DNA of 43,993 nt from Rhodophyticola porphyridii (GCF_003688285.1 NZ_RCNT01000012.1:1-43993); one strand, 5' to 3'. Shown: positions 16,623-26,224, counted from the stretch's first letter. Notes: generated from the letters alone by a model not told the origin. Translations and numbers: made by a program.

Positions 16623-17975
16623 ATGCCCCGCCGCCGCCCGTTTACGACGCTGATCGCAGCGCTGGCCCTTTTGCTGAGCGCATGGGCCGCCGAGGCGCGT
16701 TCGATCATTCGCGACGCAGAGATCGAACGCGGCCTGCAGGAACTGGCGGCGCCCATCCTGCGCGCCGCGGGTCTGCCGACCTCCACCCGGATCATCGTGG
16801 TGAACGACCGGACGCTGAACGCCTTCGTGGCCGATGCCCGGCATATCTTCATTCATTCCGGTCTGTTGATGCGGATGGAGGACCCGGCAGAGTTGCAGGC
16901 CGTGCTCGCCCATGAGGCGGCCCATATCGCCAATGGCCATCTGACCCGACGCCCAGCCAATGCCCGCAGCGCGCAAAGCGCCGCACGCATGGGCCTGCTT
17001 CTGGCGCTGGCGGCGGGGGCTGCATCGGACAATGGCCGCCTGGGCGCCGGGATCGCGATCGGAACCGGCTCCACCGCCGCGCGCCTTTTTTTCGCCCATA
17101 CCCGCGCCGAGGAGGCCAGTGCCGACCAGGCCGGGCTGCGCTACATGGTTCAGGCCGGGATCGACCCCGCCGCGATGCTGGAGGTGTTGGAAATCTTTCG
17201 CGGTCAGGAGGCCCTGTCGGCCGGGCGTCAGGACCCTTATGTCCGCACCCACCCGCTGACCCGCGATCGCGTGCGCAGTGTCGAGGCCTTTGTCAACGGG
17301 CGCTCCGGCAGCGCGGCGGGCGCCGAAAGCAGCGCCGAGGCACAGTACTGGTTCGCCCGGACCCGCGCCAAGCTCGGCGGCTTCCTCAATGCCCCGCGCC
17401 AGACGCTCCGGCAGGCGGGCCGCACCGATCAGGGCGAGATCGCGACGCTGGCGCGCGCCATCGCGCATCACCAGAACGCCGATGCCGCGCGGGCCATATC
17501 CGAGGTCGGGCGGCTGTTACAGATGCGCCCGAATGATCCGTATTATCAGGAGCTTCAGGGGCAGATCCTGTTTGAATCGCGCAATTTCGCGCAGGCCGTG
17601 CAGGCCTATGCCCGCGCCGTGCAACTGGCCCCTCGGGAGCCGCTCATTCTGGCGGGCTACGGGCGCGCGCTTCTGGCCGCGGACACATCCTCCGGCAATG
17701 CCCGCGCCCGCGAGGTGCTGGAACAGGCCTATGCCCGCGATCCGTTCGACCCGCGCATGCTACGCGATCTGGCTCTGGCCTATGCCCGCGCCGGCAACAA
17801 TGGCATGGCCTCGGTCGTGACGGCGGAGCGCTACGCGATCCTGGGCCGGATGGAAGACGCCGAGATTCACGCCAACCGCGCCAGCGGTCTGCTGCCCAAC
17901 GGATCGGGCGGGTGGCTTCGCGCGCAAGATGTGTTACGGGTGGCCGAAGCCGCCCAAAGCCGGAGAAATCGCTGA
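16623..17975 (+). CDS. M48-family periplasmic metalloprotease with TPR domain (BepA-like)
   Basis: A 450-residue exported zinc protease, similar in layout to BepA/YfgC, which degrades misassembled outer-membrane proteins. Signal peptide at 1-25 (ending WAAEA). HExxH is H97-E98-x-x-H101 (VLAHEAAHIANGH), and the third ligand is a Glu in RAEEASADQAG (about 158). From about 240 to the end it is a helical TPR-like region (YYQELQGQILFESRNFAQAV; AYARDPFDPRMLRDLALAY). GGGAGA six bases before the ATG at 16623 decides the start. Its stop overlaps the start of the DsbA-like gene (TGATG), so the two are co-translated. Confidence 0.9.
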   Translation: MPRRRPFTTLIAALALLLSAWAAEARSIIRDAEIERGLQELAAPILRAAGLPTSTRIIVVNDRTLNAFVADARHIFIHSGLLMRMEDPAELQAVLAHEAAHIANGHLTRRPANARSAQSAARMGLLLALAAGAASDNGRLGAGIAIGTGSTAARLFFAHTRAEEASADQAGLRYMVQAGIDPAAMLEVLEIFRGQEALSAGRQDPYVRTHPLTRDRVRSVEAFVNGRSGSAAGAESSAEAQYWFARTRAKLGGFLNAPRQTLRQAGRTDQGEIATLARAIAHHQNADAARAISEVGRLLQMRPNDPYYQELQGQILFESRNFAQAVQAYARAVQLAPREPLILAGYGRALLAADTSSGNARAREVLEQAYARDPFDPRMLRDLALAYARAGNNGMASVVTAERYAILGRMEDAEIHANRASGLLPNGSGGWLRAQDVLRVAEAAQSRRNR

Positions 17976-18733
17976 TGAAATCGTTTTTTGCCGCCGCCCT
18001 GACCGGATTGATGCTGATCCTGAGCGGCCCTGCCCTCGCCGTCGATCTGGACGCCCTGACCGATACGGAGCGCGCGGCCTTCCGGGCGGAAGTCCGGGCC
18101 TATCTGCTCGATAATCCCGAAGTGCTGATGGAGGCGATCGGGGTTCTGGAACAGCGCCAGGCCGCCGCCGAGGCGGCGCAGGACATGGACCTCGTGGCGG
18201 CCAATGCGGAGGCACTCTTCAACTCCGAAACCTCCTGGGAAGGGGGCAACCCCGAGGGCGATCTCGTGCTGGTGGAGTTTCTCGATTACCGCTGCGGCTT
18301 CTGCCGGCGAGCCTTTCCCGAGGTGGAGCGACTGCTTGAAAGCGATGGTAATATCCGCTTCGTGATCAAGGAGTTCCCGATACTGGGCGAGCAGTCCACG
18401 CTTGCCTCCCGCTTCGCGCTCTCGACACGGATCATCGAGGGGGACGCGGCCTACAAGGATCTTCACGATGCGATGATGGTGATGCGCGCGGAGGTGTCCG
18501 AAGAGAGCCTGAGCCGGATTGCCACCGAGCTTGGCTTCGACGCGGAGGCGATTCTGGCCGGCATCGATGTCCCGGAGATCGACCGGGTTCTGGAAGAGAA
18601 TTATGCCTTGGCGCAGCGTTTGCAGATCAGCGGAACACCCAGTTTCGTGATGGGCGACCAGTTGCTGCGCGGCTACCTGCCCTATGAGGCGATGGCGGAA
18701 CTGGCGGAGCAGGTGCGGGCCGAAGCGAACTGA
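17975..18733 (+). CDS. DsbA-family thiol:disulfide oxidoreductase
   Basis: Periplasmic thioredoxin-fold oxidoreductase of 252 residues. Signal peptide MKSFFAAALTGLMLILSGPALA (1-22), a helical N-terminal stretch (about 25-90) with LDNPEVLMEAIGVLEQRQ as in Com1/BdbD-type proteins, then the active site CGFC (C107, C110) and the cis-Pro loop SGTPSFVMGD. It likely introduces or reshuffles disulfides in exported proteins. The start overlaps the protease stop by one base, so it is the second gene of a two-gene operon devoted to envelope protein quality. Confidence 0.92.
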   Translation: MKSFFAAALTGLMLILSGPALAVDLDALTDTERAAFRAEVRAYLLDNPEVLMEAIGVLEQRQAAAEAAQDMDLVAANAEALFNSETSWEGGNPEGDLVLVEFLDYRCGFCRRAFPEVERLLESDGNIRFVIKEFPILGEQSTLASRFALSTRIIEGDAAYKDLHDAMMVMRAEVSEESLSRIATELGFDAEAILAGIDVPEIDRVLEENYALAQRLQISGTPSFVMGDQLLRGYLPYEAMAELAEQVRAEAN

Positions 18734-18866
18734 GCTTTGCCCCCCGCCCAGGGTGCGTTGCAGGAAAGCCGCGTTAGCGCCGGTTTGCCTGTCGCGCCGT
18801 CGTCACAAAGCCGGGATACCTGCCTGTGCAGGCGCAACCGGGGTGGCCGGCACCGAAGGGTGAACG

Positions 18867-19655
18867 ATGGCTGAATTCGCATCCTATGTCATCTGCACGT
18901 CCCCGCGAAGCGGCAGCACGCTACTTTGCCAGCTACTGGCTGCAACCGGTGTATCGGGCAAGCCCGACTCCTATTTTCACAAACCGTCCGTGGCGGATTG
19001 GGCCAGTGCCCTTGGCCTGTCGCCCGCCGCGTCCGCCCCGGAAAAGGACGTGCTTGCCGATATAGTGCAGGCCGCGCTTGCAAAGGGTCGGCGCGAGACC
19101 GGGATCTTCGGGCTCAGGCTGCAACGACACAGCTTCGATTTTTTCGCCCGGAAACTGGCGGTGCTTTACCCTGAGCCGGCAACTGATTTGCAGCGTTTCG
19201 AAATGGCGTTCGGTCGCACCGCCTTCATTCACCTGACCCGGCTGGACAAGGTCGAGCAGGCTGTGTCTTACGCGATGGCCAATCAGACGGGCCTGTGGCA
19301 TCGGGCGTCCGACGGCACGGAGCTTGAGCGCGTCTCTCCGCCGCGCGCGCCGGTCTATGATAGCCGCGAGATCCGGGAGCATCACGATCGCTTCCTCGCC
19401 TATGATCGCGAGTGGACCCGCTGGTTCGACACCGAAGGCATTGAACCGCAACGGATCACGTATGAAACGCTTGCAGCCGACCCGGCCGGGACATTGCGCG
19501 GCCTGTTGGCCGAGCTTGGCGTGAGCCAGGAGGCCGCAGCCGGCGTGACGCCGACGGTCGCCAAGCTGGCTGACCGGACCAATCGCGATTGGGCAACGCG
19601 CTTTCGGGCCGACCTGCGACCAGCCGCCCCGGAAGTGGAGCCCCACCGGCGCTGA
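18867..19655 (+). CDS. Stf0-family sulfotransferase
   Basis: A 262-residue PAPS-dependent sulfotransferase of the Stf0 type. The 5'-phosphosulfate loop TSPRSGSTLLCQLL is at about 11-24, FGLRLQRHSFDFF follows near 85, and the 3'-phosphate region FIHLTRLDKVEQAVSYAMANQTG is around 118-140, with ITYETLAADPAGTLRGLL near 200. Actinobacterial Stf0 sulfates trehalose; the substrate here is unknown and could be an exported lipid or polysaccharide. GAAGGG lies before the ATG. It is single, followed by a terminator at 19716-19740 shared with rne on the other strand. Confidence 0.85.
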   Translation: MAEFASYVICTSPRSGSTLLCQLLAATGVSGKPDSYFHKPSVADWASALGLSPAASAPEKDVLADIVQAALAKGRRETGIFGLRLQRHSFDFFARKLAVLYPEPATDLQRFEMAFGRTAFIHLTRLDKVEQAVSYAMANQTGLWHRASDGTELERVSPPRAPVYDSREIREHHDRFLAYDREWTRWFDTEGIEPQRITYETLAADPAGTLRGLLAELGVSQEAAAGVTPTVAKLADRTNRDWATRFRADLRPAAPEVEPHRR

Positions 19656-19715
19656 CACGTGCGCAGGACAAGCGGCAGCCGCGGCACAAAAGAGGCGGGC
19701 AGACCGCGACATGAC

Positions 19716-19740
19716 AAAGGGCGCCACCGGGGCGCCCTTT
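19716..19740. terminator. Bidirectional terminator between stf0-like gene and rne
   Basis: AAAGGGCGCC-ACCGG-GGCGCCCTTT: perfect 10-base stem. Flanking A and T runs let it work on both strands for the convergent genes. Confidence 0.8.
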
Positions 19741-19775
19741 GCCGTCTGGTCTTCAAGGGGTCCGACGCGCGCCCG

Positions 19776-22538
19776 TCAGCCGAGCGACCACCAGCCCTTG
19801 CGTTTCGGCTTGGCCGATTCCTTGGGCGCGGCCTGCGTCTCCGGCTGCGGCTCGGGGGCGGGTTCCGGTGCAGGATCCGCAGCAACCTTCGCGGTTTCCA
19901 GCACGGGCTCCGACGCAGGCTCGGGCTCCGGCGTGGTGGTGGGTTCGGACGCCTCTTCGGTCGGCAGGTCCCCTTCGACATCAGCCTCCGCAACGGATGC
20001 CTCAGCCATTGCCGGCGTGGCCTTTTTGCGACGCGTCCTCTTCGCCTTGACTTCGGGTGCAGGGGGCTCGCTCACGGGCTCTTCATCGCTTGCAGCGGCG
20101 ACCTCCTGTTCGGCCGGTGCCTCCTCGGCGGACTCTTCGGCCGGCGCCTCGTCGGTCTTCTTGCGGCCACGCCCCCCGCGGGAGCGGCGGCGCTTGGGCT
20201 TGGTCTCCTCCTCATCGGCGTTTCCGGAGGCGCTCTCCTGATCCGGGGCTGCCACCTCGGCACGTGCCTCCGTTGCAGGCGCCGCGGTGGCGGCATCCTC
20301 CGCGACCGCCTCGGGTGCATCCCGCCCATCCGCGTCTTGCGGCGCTTCGTCTGCAGTGCCGTCGCCATTGCTCTCGTCGCTCGTCTCCGCATTGGTCTTG
20401 CGGCGACCACGGCCCCCGCGACGACGACGGCGTTTGCGCTTGGTGCCGTTTTCCTCCCCGTCGGAGGCCTCCGGACCATCCGCGACCTCAACTTCGTCGG
20501 CGACGGCTTCTTCCTCGATCTCGTCCATCAGCGCGGCATCCATCGAGACGATCGGCGCGGCCTCCGGTACCCTGCGGGTGGCGGTCTTGAACTTCTCGAT
20601 CTTGTAGTCCGGGGCGACCAGATGCGGATCGGCCTCGATCCGGATCGACAGGCCGTAGCGCGCCTCGATCGCAGCCAGGTATTCGCGTTTCACGTTCATG
20701 ATGAAATTCACGATGCCCACGGGTGCCGTTAGCAACACCTCGCGTGACCGGCGGCGGGTCCCCTCTTCCTCCAACTGGCGCAGGATCGACAGCGCAAGGC
20801 TGTCATCGGAGCGGACAAGACCCGTACCGTGGCAGGCGTGGCAGGGCTGGGTCGTCGCCTCCAGCATGCCCGGACGCAGCCTCTGACGCGACATTTCCAT
20901 CAGCCCGAAGGCCGAAATCCGGCCCACCTGAATGCGGGCACGGTCGGTTTTCAGCTTGTCCTTGATCCGCTTCTCGACGGCGGCATTGTTGCGCCGGTCA
21001 TCCATGTCGATGAAGTCGATCACGATCAGGCCTGCGAGATCGCGCAGGCGCACCTGGCGCGCCACCTCTTCGGCGGCCTCCAGATTGGTCTTGGTCGCGG
21101 TCTCTTCGATCGAGCCTTCCTTGGTGGCCCGGCCGGAGTTCACGTCGATCGCCACCAGCGCCTCGGTCACGCCGATCACGATATAACCGCCGGACTTCAG
21201 TTGCACCACCGGGTTGAACATGTCGGCGAGATAGCCCTCGACCTTGTGCCGCGCGAAAAGCGGCATCGGATCGGTGTACTGTTTCACGTTCTTGGCGTGG
21301 GACGGCATGATCATCTTCATGAAGTCCTTGGCCTGACGATATCCGGCCTCGCCCTCTACCAGAACCTCGTCGATCTCGCGGTTGTAGAGATCGCGGATCG
21401 ACCGGTGGATCAGATTGCCTTCTTCGTAGATCGGGGCCGGCGCGATGGATTTGAGCGTCAGCGCGCGCACCTGTTCCCATTGCCGTTGCAGATATTCGTA
21501 GTCCCGCTTGATCTCGGCCTTGGTGCGTTTCGCGCCCGCGGTCCGCACGATCAGCCCGGCCCCCTGAGGCACGTCCAGACCGGTTGCGATCTCCTTGAGC
21601 TTCTTGCGGTCCGCAGCCAGCGTGATCTTGCGGGAAATCCCGCCGCCACGGGCTGTATTCGGCATCAGCACGCAATAGCGGCCGGCCAGCGACAGATAGG
21701 TGGTAAGTGCCGCGCCCTTGTTGCCGCGCTCTTCCTTGACGACCTGCACCAGCATGATCTGGCGAACCTTCACCACCTCCTGGATCTTGTACTTCCTGGG
21801 GCGCGGCTTGCGGACAGGGCGGATGTCTTCCTGGTCATCATCATCGGCGACCGTATCCACATCATCCTGTTCGGCGCTGTCCGCGTCGCCGTCATTGGCC
21901 CCGTTATCCTCGGCACCATCCTCTTCGGAGCCGTTGTCATCGGCGCCCATATCGGAGATGTCCGCTTCGGCGGCATCCTGTGCATCCTCCTCGACCGTGT
22001 CCGCCTGCGTCCCATTCTCAGGGGCGCCCGGTGCTTCGTGGACGGCATCGTTCAGATCGGCCGTTGCGATCTCATCCTCGTCTTCATCGCCCAGATCGAC
22101 GACATCCATGCCCGACGGCGCGCGGGTCTCGCCCCGTGTCACCACGTCATGCGCGGCGCTCTCGGCCTTGGTCTCGGTACCCTTCCGGCGGCGGCTGCGG
22201 CTGCGCCGCTTCGGGCGCGGTTCGTCCTCGGTCGCGGCCATTGCCTCGGCATATTCCCGTTCCTCGGCCAGCAGCGCCTCGCGATCCGCCGTCGGGATCT
22301 GATAATAATCGGGATGAATTTCGGAAAAGGCGAGAAAGCCGTGGCGATTGCCGCCATAATCCACAAAGGCCGCTTGAAGCGATGGCTCCACCCGGGTGAT
22401 CTTTGCGAGATAGATGTTTCCTGCCAGTTGCCGCTTGTTCAGCGACTCGAAGTCGAACTCCTCGACCTTGGTTCCGTCTGCCACGACAACGCGGGTCTCT
22501 TCCGCGTGTGTGGCATCGATAAGCATCTTTTTTGCCAT
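19776..22538 (-). CDS. rne: Ribonuclease E
   Basis: Endoribonuclease of the RNA degradosome, 920 residues. The S1 RNA-binding domain starts at about 36 (QLAGNIYLAKI) but is split by an insert of about 160 residues (90-250) rich in Asp, Glu and Arg. It resumes at VVKVRQIMLVQVVKEERGNKG. The catalytic DNase I-like core has the two Mg-binding Asp residues (D465 in VAIDVNSGR, D508 in IVIDFIDMDD) and the zinc-link CHACHGTG (C566, C569). After about 690 the protein is low-complexity with repeated basic blocks (KRKRRRRRGGRGRR, KRRRSRGGRGRKK), ending KRKGWWSLG. AAGGA before the ATG at 22538 decides the start; an ATG five codons upstream lacks a site. A non-coding stretch of about 580 bases upstream may include a regulatory leader. 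Confidence 0.93.
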   Translation of the reverse strand: MAKKMLIDATHAEETRVVVADGTKVEEFDFESLNKRQLAGNIYLAKITRVEPSLQAAFVDYGGNRHGFLAFSEIHPDYYQIPTADREALLAEEREYAEAMAATEDEPRPKRRSRSRRRKGTETKAESAAHDVVTRGETRAPSGMDVVDLGDEDEDEIATADLNDAVHEAPGAPENGTQADTVEEDAQDAAEADISDMGADDNGSEEDGAEDNGANDGDADSAEQDDVDTVADDDDQEDIRPVRKPRPRKYKIQEVVKVRQIMLVQVVKEERGNKGAALTTYLSLAGRYCVLMPNTARGGGISRKITLAADRKKLKEIATGLDVPQGAGLIVRTAGAKRTKAEIKRDYEYLQRQWEQVRALTLKSIAPAPIYEEGNLIHRSIRDLYNREIDEVLVEGEAGYRQAKDFMKMIMPSHAKNVKQYTDPMPLFARHKVEGYLADMFNPVVQLKSGGYIVIGVTEALVAIDVNSGRATKEGSIEETATKTNLEAAEEVARQVRLRDLAGLIVIDFIDMDDRRNNAAVEKRIKDKLKTDRARIQVGRISAFGLMEMSRQRLRPGMLEATTQPCHACHGTGLVRSDDSLALSILRQLEEEGTRRRSREVLLTAPVGIVNFIMNVKREYLAAIEARYGLSIRIEADPHLVAPDYKIEKFKTATRRVPEAAPIVSMDAALMDEIEEEAVADEVEVADGPEASDGEENGTKRKRRRRRGGRGRRKTNAETSDESNGDGTADEAPQDADGRDAPEAVAEDAATAAPATEARAEVAAPDQESASGNADEEETKPKRRRSRGGRGRKKTDEAPAEESAEEAPAEQEVAAASDEEPVSEPPAPEVKAKRTRRKKATPAMAEASVAEADVEGDLPTEEASEPTTTPEPEPASEPVLETAKVAADPAPEPAPEPQPETQAAPKESAKPKRKGWWSLG

Positions 22539-23120
22539 GTTATCCTTGCGCATGGCCCCTTGCCCGCCCGTCGGGCGGCATGGCTGCCATGTTGTCCTGA
22601 AATGGCGAGGACGCGCGCCGACATACCCACCGGACGGGCCGAAGCCACGCTGGTTCGTATCGGGGTTTGTCGCGCGCGTGTCATCGCGGTTTGTCTCCGA
22701 TAGCGCGACAATGTCAGCGCCACCCGTTCATTGGCCCTGTTTTCAAGGGCAATCTTGCTGGGCCCTAACCGGCCCTGTGACCTGCCCGGCTGCTGCGCGG
22801 CGAATTGCCCGGCGCGACAGGGGGGCAGAGAAACTGTAAGGGGGTCAGCATACCCTGCCGACCCTTAGGTGACATTAATGGCAGCGCAGGCGGAATTACA
22901 ATGGGCTATTTCCGCGCTCCACCCCGTACTCGCATCCCAGTGCCGACCGACCAAGGGGCGAAGACCTCTCTTCCTCCACCGAAACAGGCTATATGCGCGA
23001 CCTTTCAAAAAGCCCGCCATATCAATGGATTGAGCCCCATTGGCGCGGTCTGCTCAATCGGGTGCGGGCTGGCCGCAGACTGGCTCCCGAGATCTGACCC
23101 ACCGGGCCGACAGCCCGGTG
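22539..23120. other. Long leader/intergenic region upstream of rne
   Basis: About 580 bases between the dctD stop and the rne start, both on the minus strand. No conserved ORF was recognised. E. coli rne has a long structured 5' leader through which RNase E represses its own mRNA; a similar arrangement is plausible but no specific structure could be proven. A GC-poor patch (TTAATG, AATTACAATGGG) near 22875-22905 may contain the promoter. Confidence 0.4.
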
Positions 23121-24437
23121 TCAGAGATAGTCCGACCGGCTCAACCCGTATTTCGCCATCTTCTCGTTCAATGTCCGGCGCGGAAGGCAAAGCTCCTCCA
23201 TCACACTGGCGATAGATCCGCGATGACGGCGCATCGTGTTGTCGATCAGCATACGCTCGAACGCCTCCACATATTCTTTCAGCGGTTTGCCCTCGCCCAC
23301 GGCCTGCGGGCTTATCTCGGCATTGTCGCTCATCAGCAGCGACGCGATCGTCCCAGACCCCCGCCGTTGCTGAAGGATCGCGCGCTCGGCGATGTTGATC
23401 AGTTGCCGAACATTGCCGGGCCATGGCGCCTGCAGAAGCTGCGCGGCCTCCTGCGCGGTGACCTCGGGCGCGTCGGTGCCGTATTCCTCGGCAAACTGCT
23501 CTCCGAACCGGTTGAAGAGGGTCAGGATATCCTCCCCGCGCTGGCGCAAGGGCGGCAGGTCGATCCGCATCGCCGCAAGGCGATAGAAGAGATCGGGGCG
23601 AAGCGCCGCCTCGCAGCCTTCGGGCTCGGCCGCATTGCAGATCGCCACGATACGGGTTTCCGCCGGCGTGCCCTGATCGTTGATCGCGGTCAGCAGGCGC
23701 GCCTGCAGCGCCTGCGGCAACGCCTCCACATCCTCCAGAACCAGCGATCCGCCGCGCGCCTGCTCCATCAGGGGCAGATCCTGCCCCTCGCCCACCGGGC
23801 CGAACAGCATGGCGGACAACGCATCCTCGTCATGGGCGGCGCAGCTGATGGCGACGAAGCTCTTGCCCGCCCGCGGCCCGACAGCGTGCAGCGCATGGGC
23901 CACAAGGGTCTTGCCGGTTCCGGTTTCGCCGGAGATCAGCACATGGCCATCCGCCTGCCCCAGATCGAGAATATCCTCCCGCAGCCGTTCCATAACAGGA
24001 GAAGACCCGATCAGCTTGCGCATCAGGACGGTGCCGTCCGACAGCTCGCGGCGCAGGGCGCGGTTGTCCAGCGTGAGCCGGCGGGTCTGGCTGGCACGTT
24101 TGGCCAGTTCGGTCATCCTGTCCGGATTGAAAGGTTTTTCAAGGAAATCATAGGCGCCGATCCGCATCGCCTCCACCGCCATGGGCACATCGCCATGGCC
24201 GGTGATCATGATCACCGGCAGGCCGCTGTCCATGCCCATCAGGCGCTTCAGAAACGCCATCCCGTCCATGCCGGGCATCTTGATGTCGCTGACCACGACA
24301 CCGGGGAAGTCCGGGCCGATCCCTTTCAGCGCATCCTCAGCGCTGGCAAAGGTTTCCGTATCAAATCCGCTCAGCGCCAGCCACTGGCTGATCGACTGGC
24401 GCATGTCCTGTTCGTCATCGACAATCGCGATTTTCAT
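23121..24437 (-). CDS. dctD: DctD-like response regulator lacking the GAFTGA loop
   Basis: Response regulator paired with the adjacent DctB kinase. The receiver domain has the phospho-acceptor D51 (VVVSDIKMPGMDG) and K101. The AAA+ domain (about 140-370) has Walker A GETGTGKT (170-177), and RPDLFYRL with arginine-finger-type residues. The sigma-54-contacting GAFTGA loop is missing: LFGPVGEGQDLPLMEQARGG is about six residues shorter than normal at this point. Walker B reads SLVLEDV, not the usual LFLDE. A C-terminal Fis-type helix-turn-helix (MEELCLPRRTLNEKM) is intact. ATG at 24437 is preferred because AGAGGA precedes it; a GTG at 24458 overlaps the dctB stop. It may act with another sigma factor, as NtrC does in Rhodobacter capsulatus. 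Confidence 0.85.
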   Translation of the reverse strand: MKIAIVDDEQDMRQSISQWLALSGFDTETFASAEDALKGIGPDFPGVVVSDIKMPGMDGMAFLKRLMGMDSGLPVIMITGHGDVPMAVEAMRIGAYDFLEKPFNPDRMTELAKRASQTRRLTLDNRALRRELSDGTVLMRKLIGSSPVMERLREDILDLGQADGHVLISGETGTGKTLVAHALHAVGPRAGKSFVAISCAAHDEDALSAMLFGPVGEGQDLPLMEQARGGSLVLEDVEALPQALQARLLTAINDQGTPAETRIVAICNAAEPEGCEAALRPDLFYRLAAMRIDLPPLRQRGEDILTLFNRFGEQFAEEYGTDAPEVTAQEAAQLLQAPWPGNVRQLINIAERAILQQRRGSGTIASLLMSDNAEISPQAVGEGKPLKEYVEAFERMLIDNTMRRHRGSIASVMEELCLPRRTLNEKMAKYGLSRSDYL

Positions 24438-24454
24438 GGCGTCGTCCTCTATGC

Positions 24455-26224
24455 TCACTCAGCGGCGGCGTTGGCGGACCGATCAAGGATCGGCAGGCGC
24501 ATCTCGAACACGGCGCCCCGTTTGGCGCCGTTGCGTGCGGTCAGTCGCCCGCCGAGGTCCGTCACGATCCCGGACGAGATCGCCAAACCCAGGCCCACCC
24601 CGTCACCGGGTTTCTTCGTTGTATAGAATGGCTCGAACAAAGCATCGAGATCGTCAATCCCCCTGCCGCTGTCACGCACCGTCAGGACGGCCTCGTCCCC
24701 GCCGGCCACAATCAGGTCAAGCTCGCGGTCGTCCTCTGCCTTCATCGCATCCAGCGCGTTGCGCAACAGGTTGATGATCACCTGCTCAAGCCGCAACCGG
24801 TCGGCCAGAACCATCACCGGGCGACGGGGCAGGTTCTGGGTGATATCCACGGTCATCTGGCGCAGTTGCGGCTCCATCATCGTCAGCGCCCCGGTCAGCG
24901 CATCCCTGAGATCGACCGGCTCGAAAGCCTCGCCGCCCTTGCGGGCATAGCTTTTGAGCTGCCGGGTAATCGCGCCCATCCGTTCGATCAGGTCGTCGAT
25001 CCGCTGGAAGGAGCTCAGCGCCTCATCGGGCCGGCGCCGTTGCAGAAGCAGCTTTGCCCCCGCCAGATAGGTCTTCATGGCGGCCAGCGGCTGGTTCAGT
25101 TCATGGCTGACGGCGGCAGACATCTCCCCCAGAGCGGCCAGTTTCTGGATCTGCGCGAGGCTTTGTTCGGCCTCCTCAAGGGTCCGTTCGACCTTCTGGC
25201 GCTCGGCGATTTCCCGCCCGAGCCTGTCGTTCAACCGGCGAAGCTCTGCCGACTCGCGCTGGAAAATCGCGCTCTGCAATCGGGCGCGGCGGCTCAGCAC
25301 GTAGAACCCCCCTGCCAGCAGCAGCGCGAATCCCATGATCTGGAGCGCCAGAACCCCGTTCACACGTTCCCGCACCGAGGCATAGGCGGTGAACGAGGTC
25401 AGCCGCCAGCCGCGAAACGGAATGCGGCTTTCCAGCCGGATCGTTGCGTCGCCGAAGAAATAGGGCGTGGGGTCCCCGAAGGCCCAATCCCCCGTCGCCT
25501 CGATTGCGCGCTGGATGGCCGATGGCGGGGACCGGAGCGCCAACGCCTCCTCCTCGGTCCGGCCGCGCCAGCGCGGTTCGGTGGACAGCATGATCCGCCC
25601 TTCGGAATTGGCCACGAACACCGCTTCGGTCGTGCCACGCCAACGGTCTTCGAGCCGGGCGAGATTGACCTCCACCACCACCACGCCCAGAAGCCGGTTG
25701 TCATCCATGACCCGGCGCGAAAAGGTGAAATCGAAGGCGCCCGTTTCCGACTGGCTGCTGTTGAAAACCGTATCTGACGACCGCTGCGCCTGCACGAAGA
25801 AGGGCTCCGTGTTCAACAGCTCTCCCAGACGGTTGCGGTCGGTGGCGGCCACGACCCGCCCCTCGCGGCTCAGCAGAAACATGGAGGCCGCGGCGATTTC
25901 CTCCCCATAGGAGATCAGCCGTTGCGACGTGGTGGTGTAATCGCCCTGATCGAGCGCCCGGATCAGAAGCGGATCGCGGCTCAAGAGCAGTGGAACCACC
26001 GAGTTTCGCTGAAGCTCCGACACGATCGAACCGGAATAAAGCGCAAGGCGCAGTTCGGCCCGGTTGCGGGTGCTTTCGGTGAACCGTTCGGTCAGCCAGA
26101 TATTCGATATCCAGATCACGATCACGGCCGCGGCCAGAAACAGCATCATCAGCCCGCGCATCACCCAGGTGTGCTTCAGGCCAAGGCGCCGCGAGGCAGA
26201 AAGATTGGTTTTGATAAGGCTCAT
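24455..26224 (-). CDS. dctB: DctB-like C4-dicarboxylate sensor histidine kinase
   Basis: Membrane sensor kinase of 589 residues. Transmembrane segments at about 21-42 and 292-312 enclose a periplasmic double-Cache sensor domain (RDPLLIRALDQGDY; ASMFLLSREGRVVAATDRNRLGE; WAFGDPTPYFFG). A short coiled coil (about 320-360, RRLNDRLGREIAERQKVERTLEEAEQ) leads to the phospho-accepting H374 (AVSHELNQPLAAMKTYL). The ATPase has N (LLRNALDA), G1 (DSGRGI) and G2 (GVGLGLAIS) boxes. By family it senses succinate, malate or fumarate and phosphorylates DctD. No dctA or dctPQM transporter gene is in the window. It follows purQ by 57 bases on the same strand. Confidence 0.9.
   Translation of the reverse strand: MSLIKTNLSASRRLGLKHTWVMRGLMMLFLAAAVIVIWISNIWLTERFTESTRNRAELRLALYSGSIVSELQRNSVVPLLLSRDPLLIRALDQGDYTTTSQRLISYGEEIAAASMFLLSREGRVVAATDRNRLGELLNTEPFFVQAQRSSDTVFNSSQSETGAFDFTFSRRVMDDNRLLGVVVVEVNLARLEDRWRGTTEAVFVANSEGRIMLSTEPRWRGRTEEEALALRSPPSAIQRAIEATGDWAFGDPTPYFFGDATIRLESRIPFRGWRLTSFTAYASVRERVNGVLALQIMGFALLLAGGFYVLSRRARLQSAIFQRESAELRRLNDRLGREIAERQKVERTLEEAEQSLAQIQKLAALGEMSAAVSHELNQPLAAMKTYLAGAKLLLQRRRPDEALSSFQRIDDLIERMGAITRQLKSYARKGGEAFEPVDLRDALTGALTMMEPQLRQMTVDITQNLPRRPVMVLADRLRLEQVIINLLRNALDAMKAEDDRELDLIVAGGDEAVLTVRDSGRGIDDLDALFEPFYTTKKPGDGVGLGLAISSGIVTDLGGRLTARNGAKRGAVFEMRLPILDRSANAAAE

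Noticed and set aside
20829-22703. 624-codon open frame on the plus strand opposite rne
   Set aside because: Antisense shadow; rne on the other strand has all catalytic and zinc-link residues.
22805-23215. 136-codon plus ORF in the rne upstream region
   Set aside because: No ribosome site or family resemblance, and its 3' end overlaps dctD in antisense.
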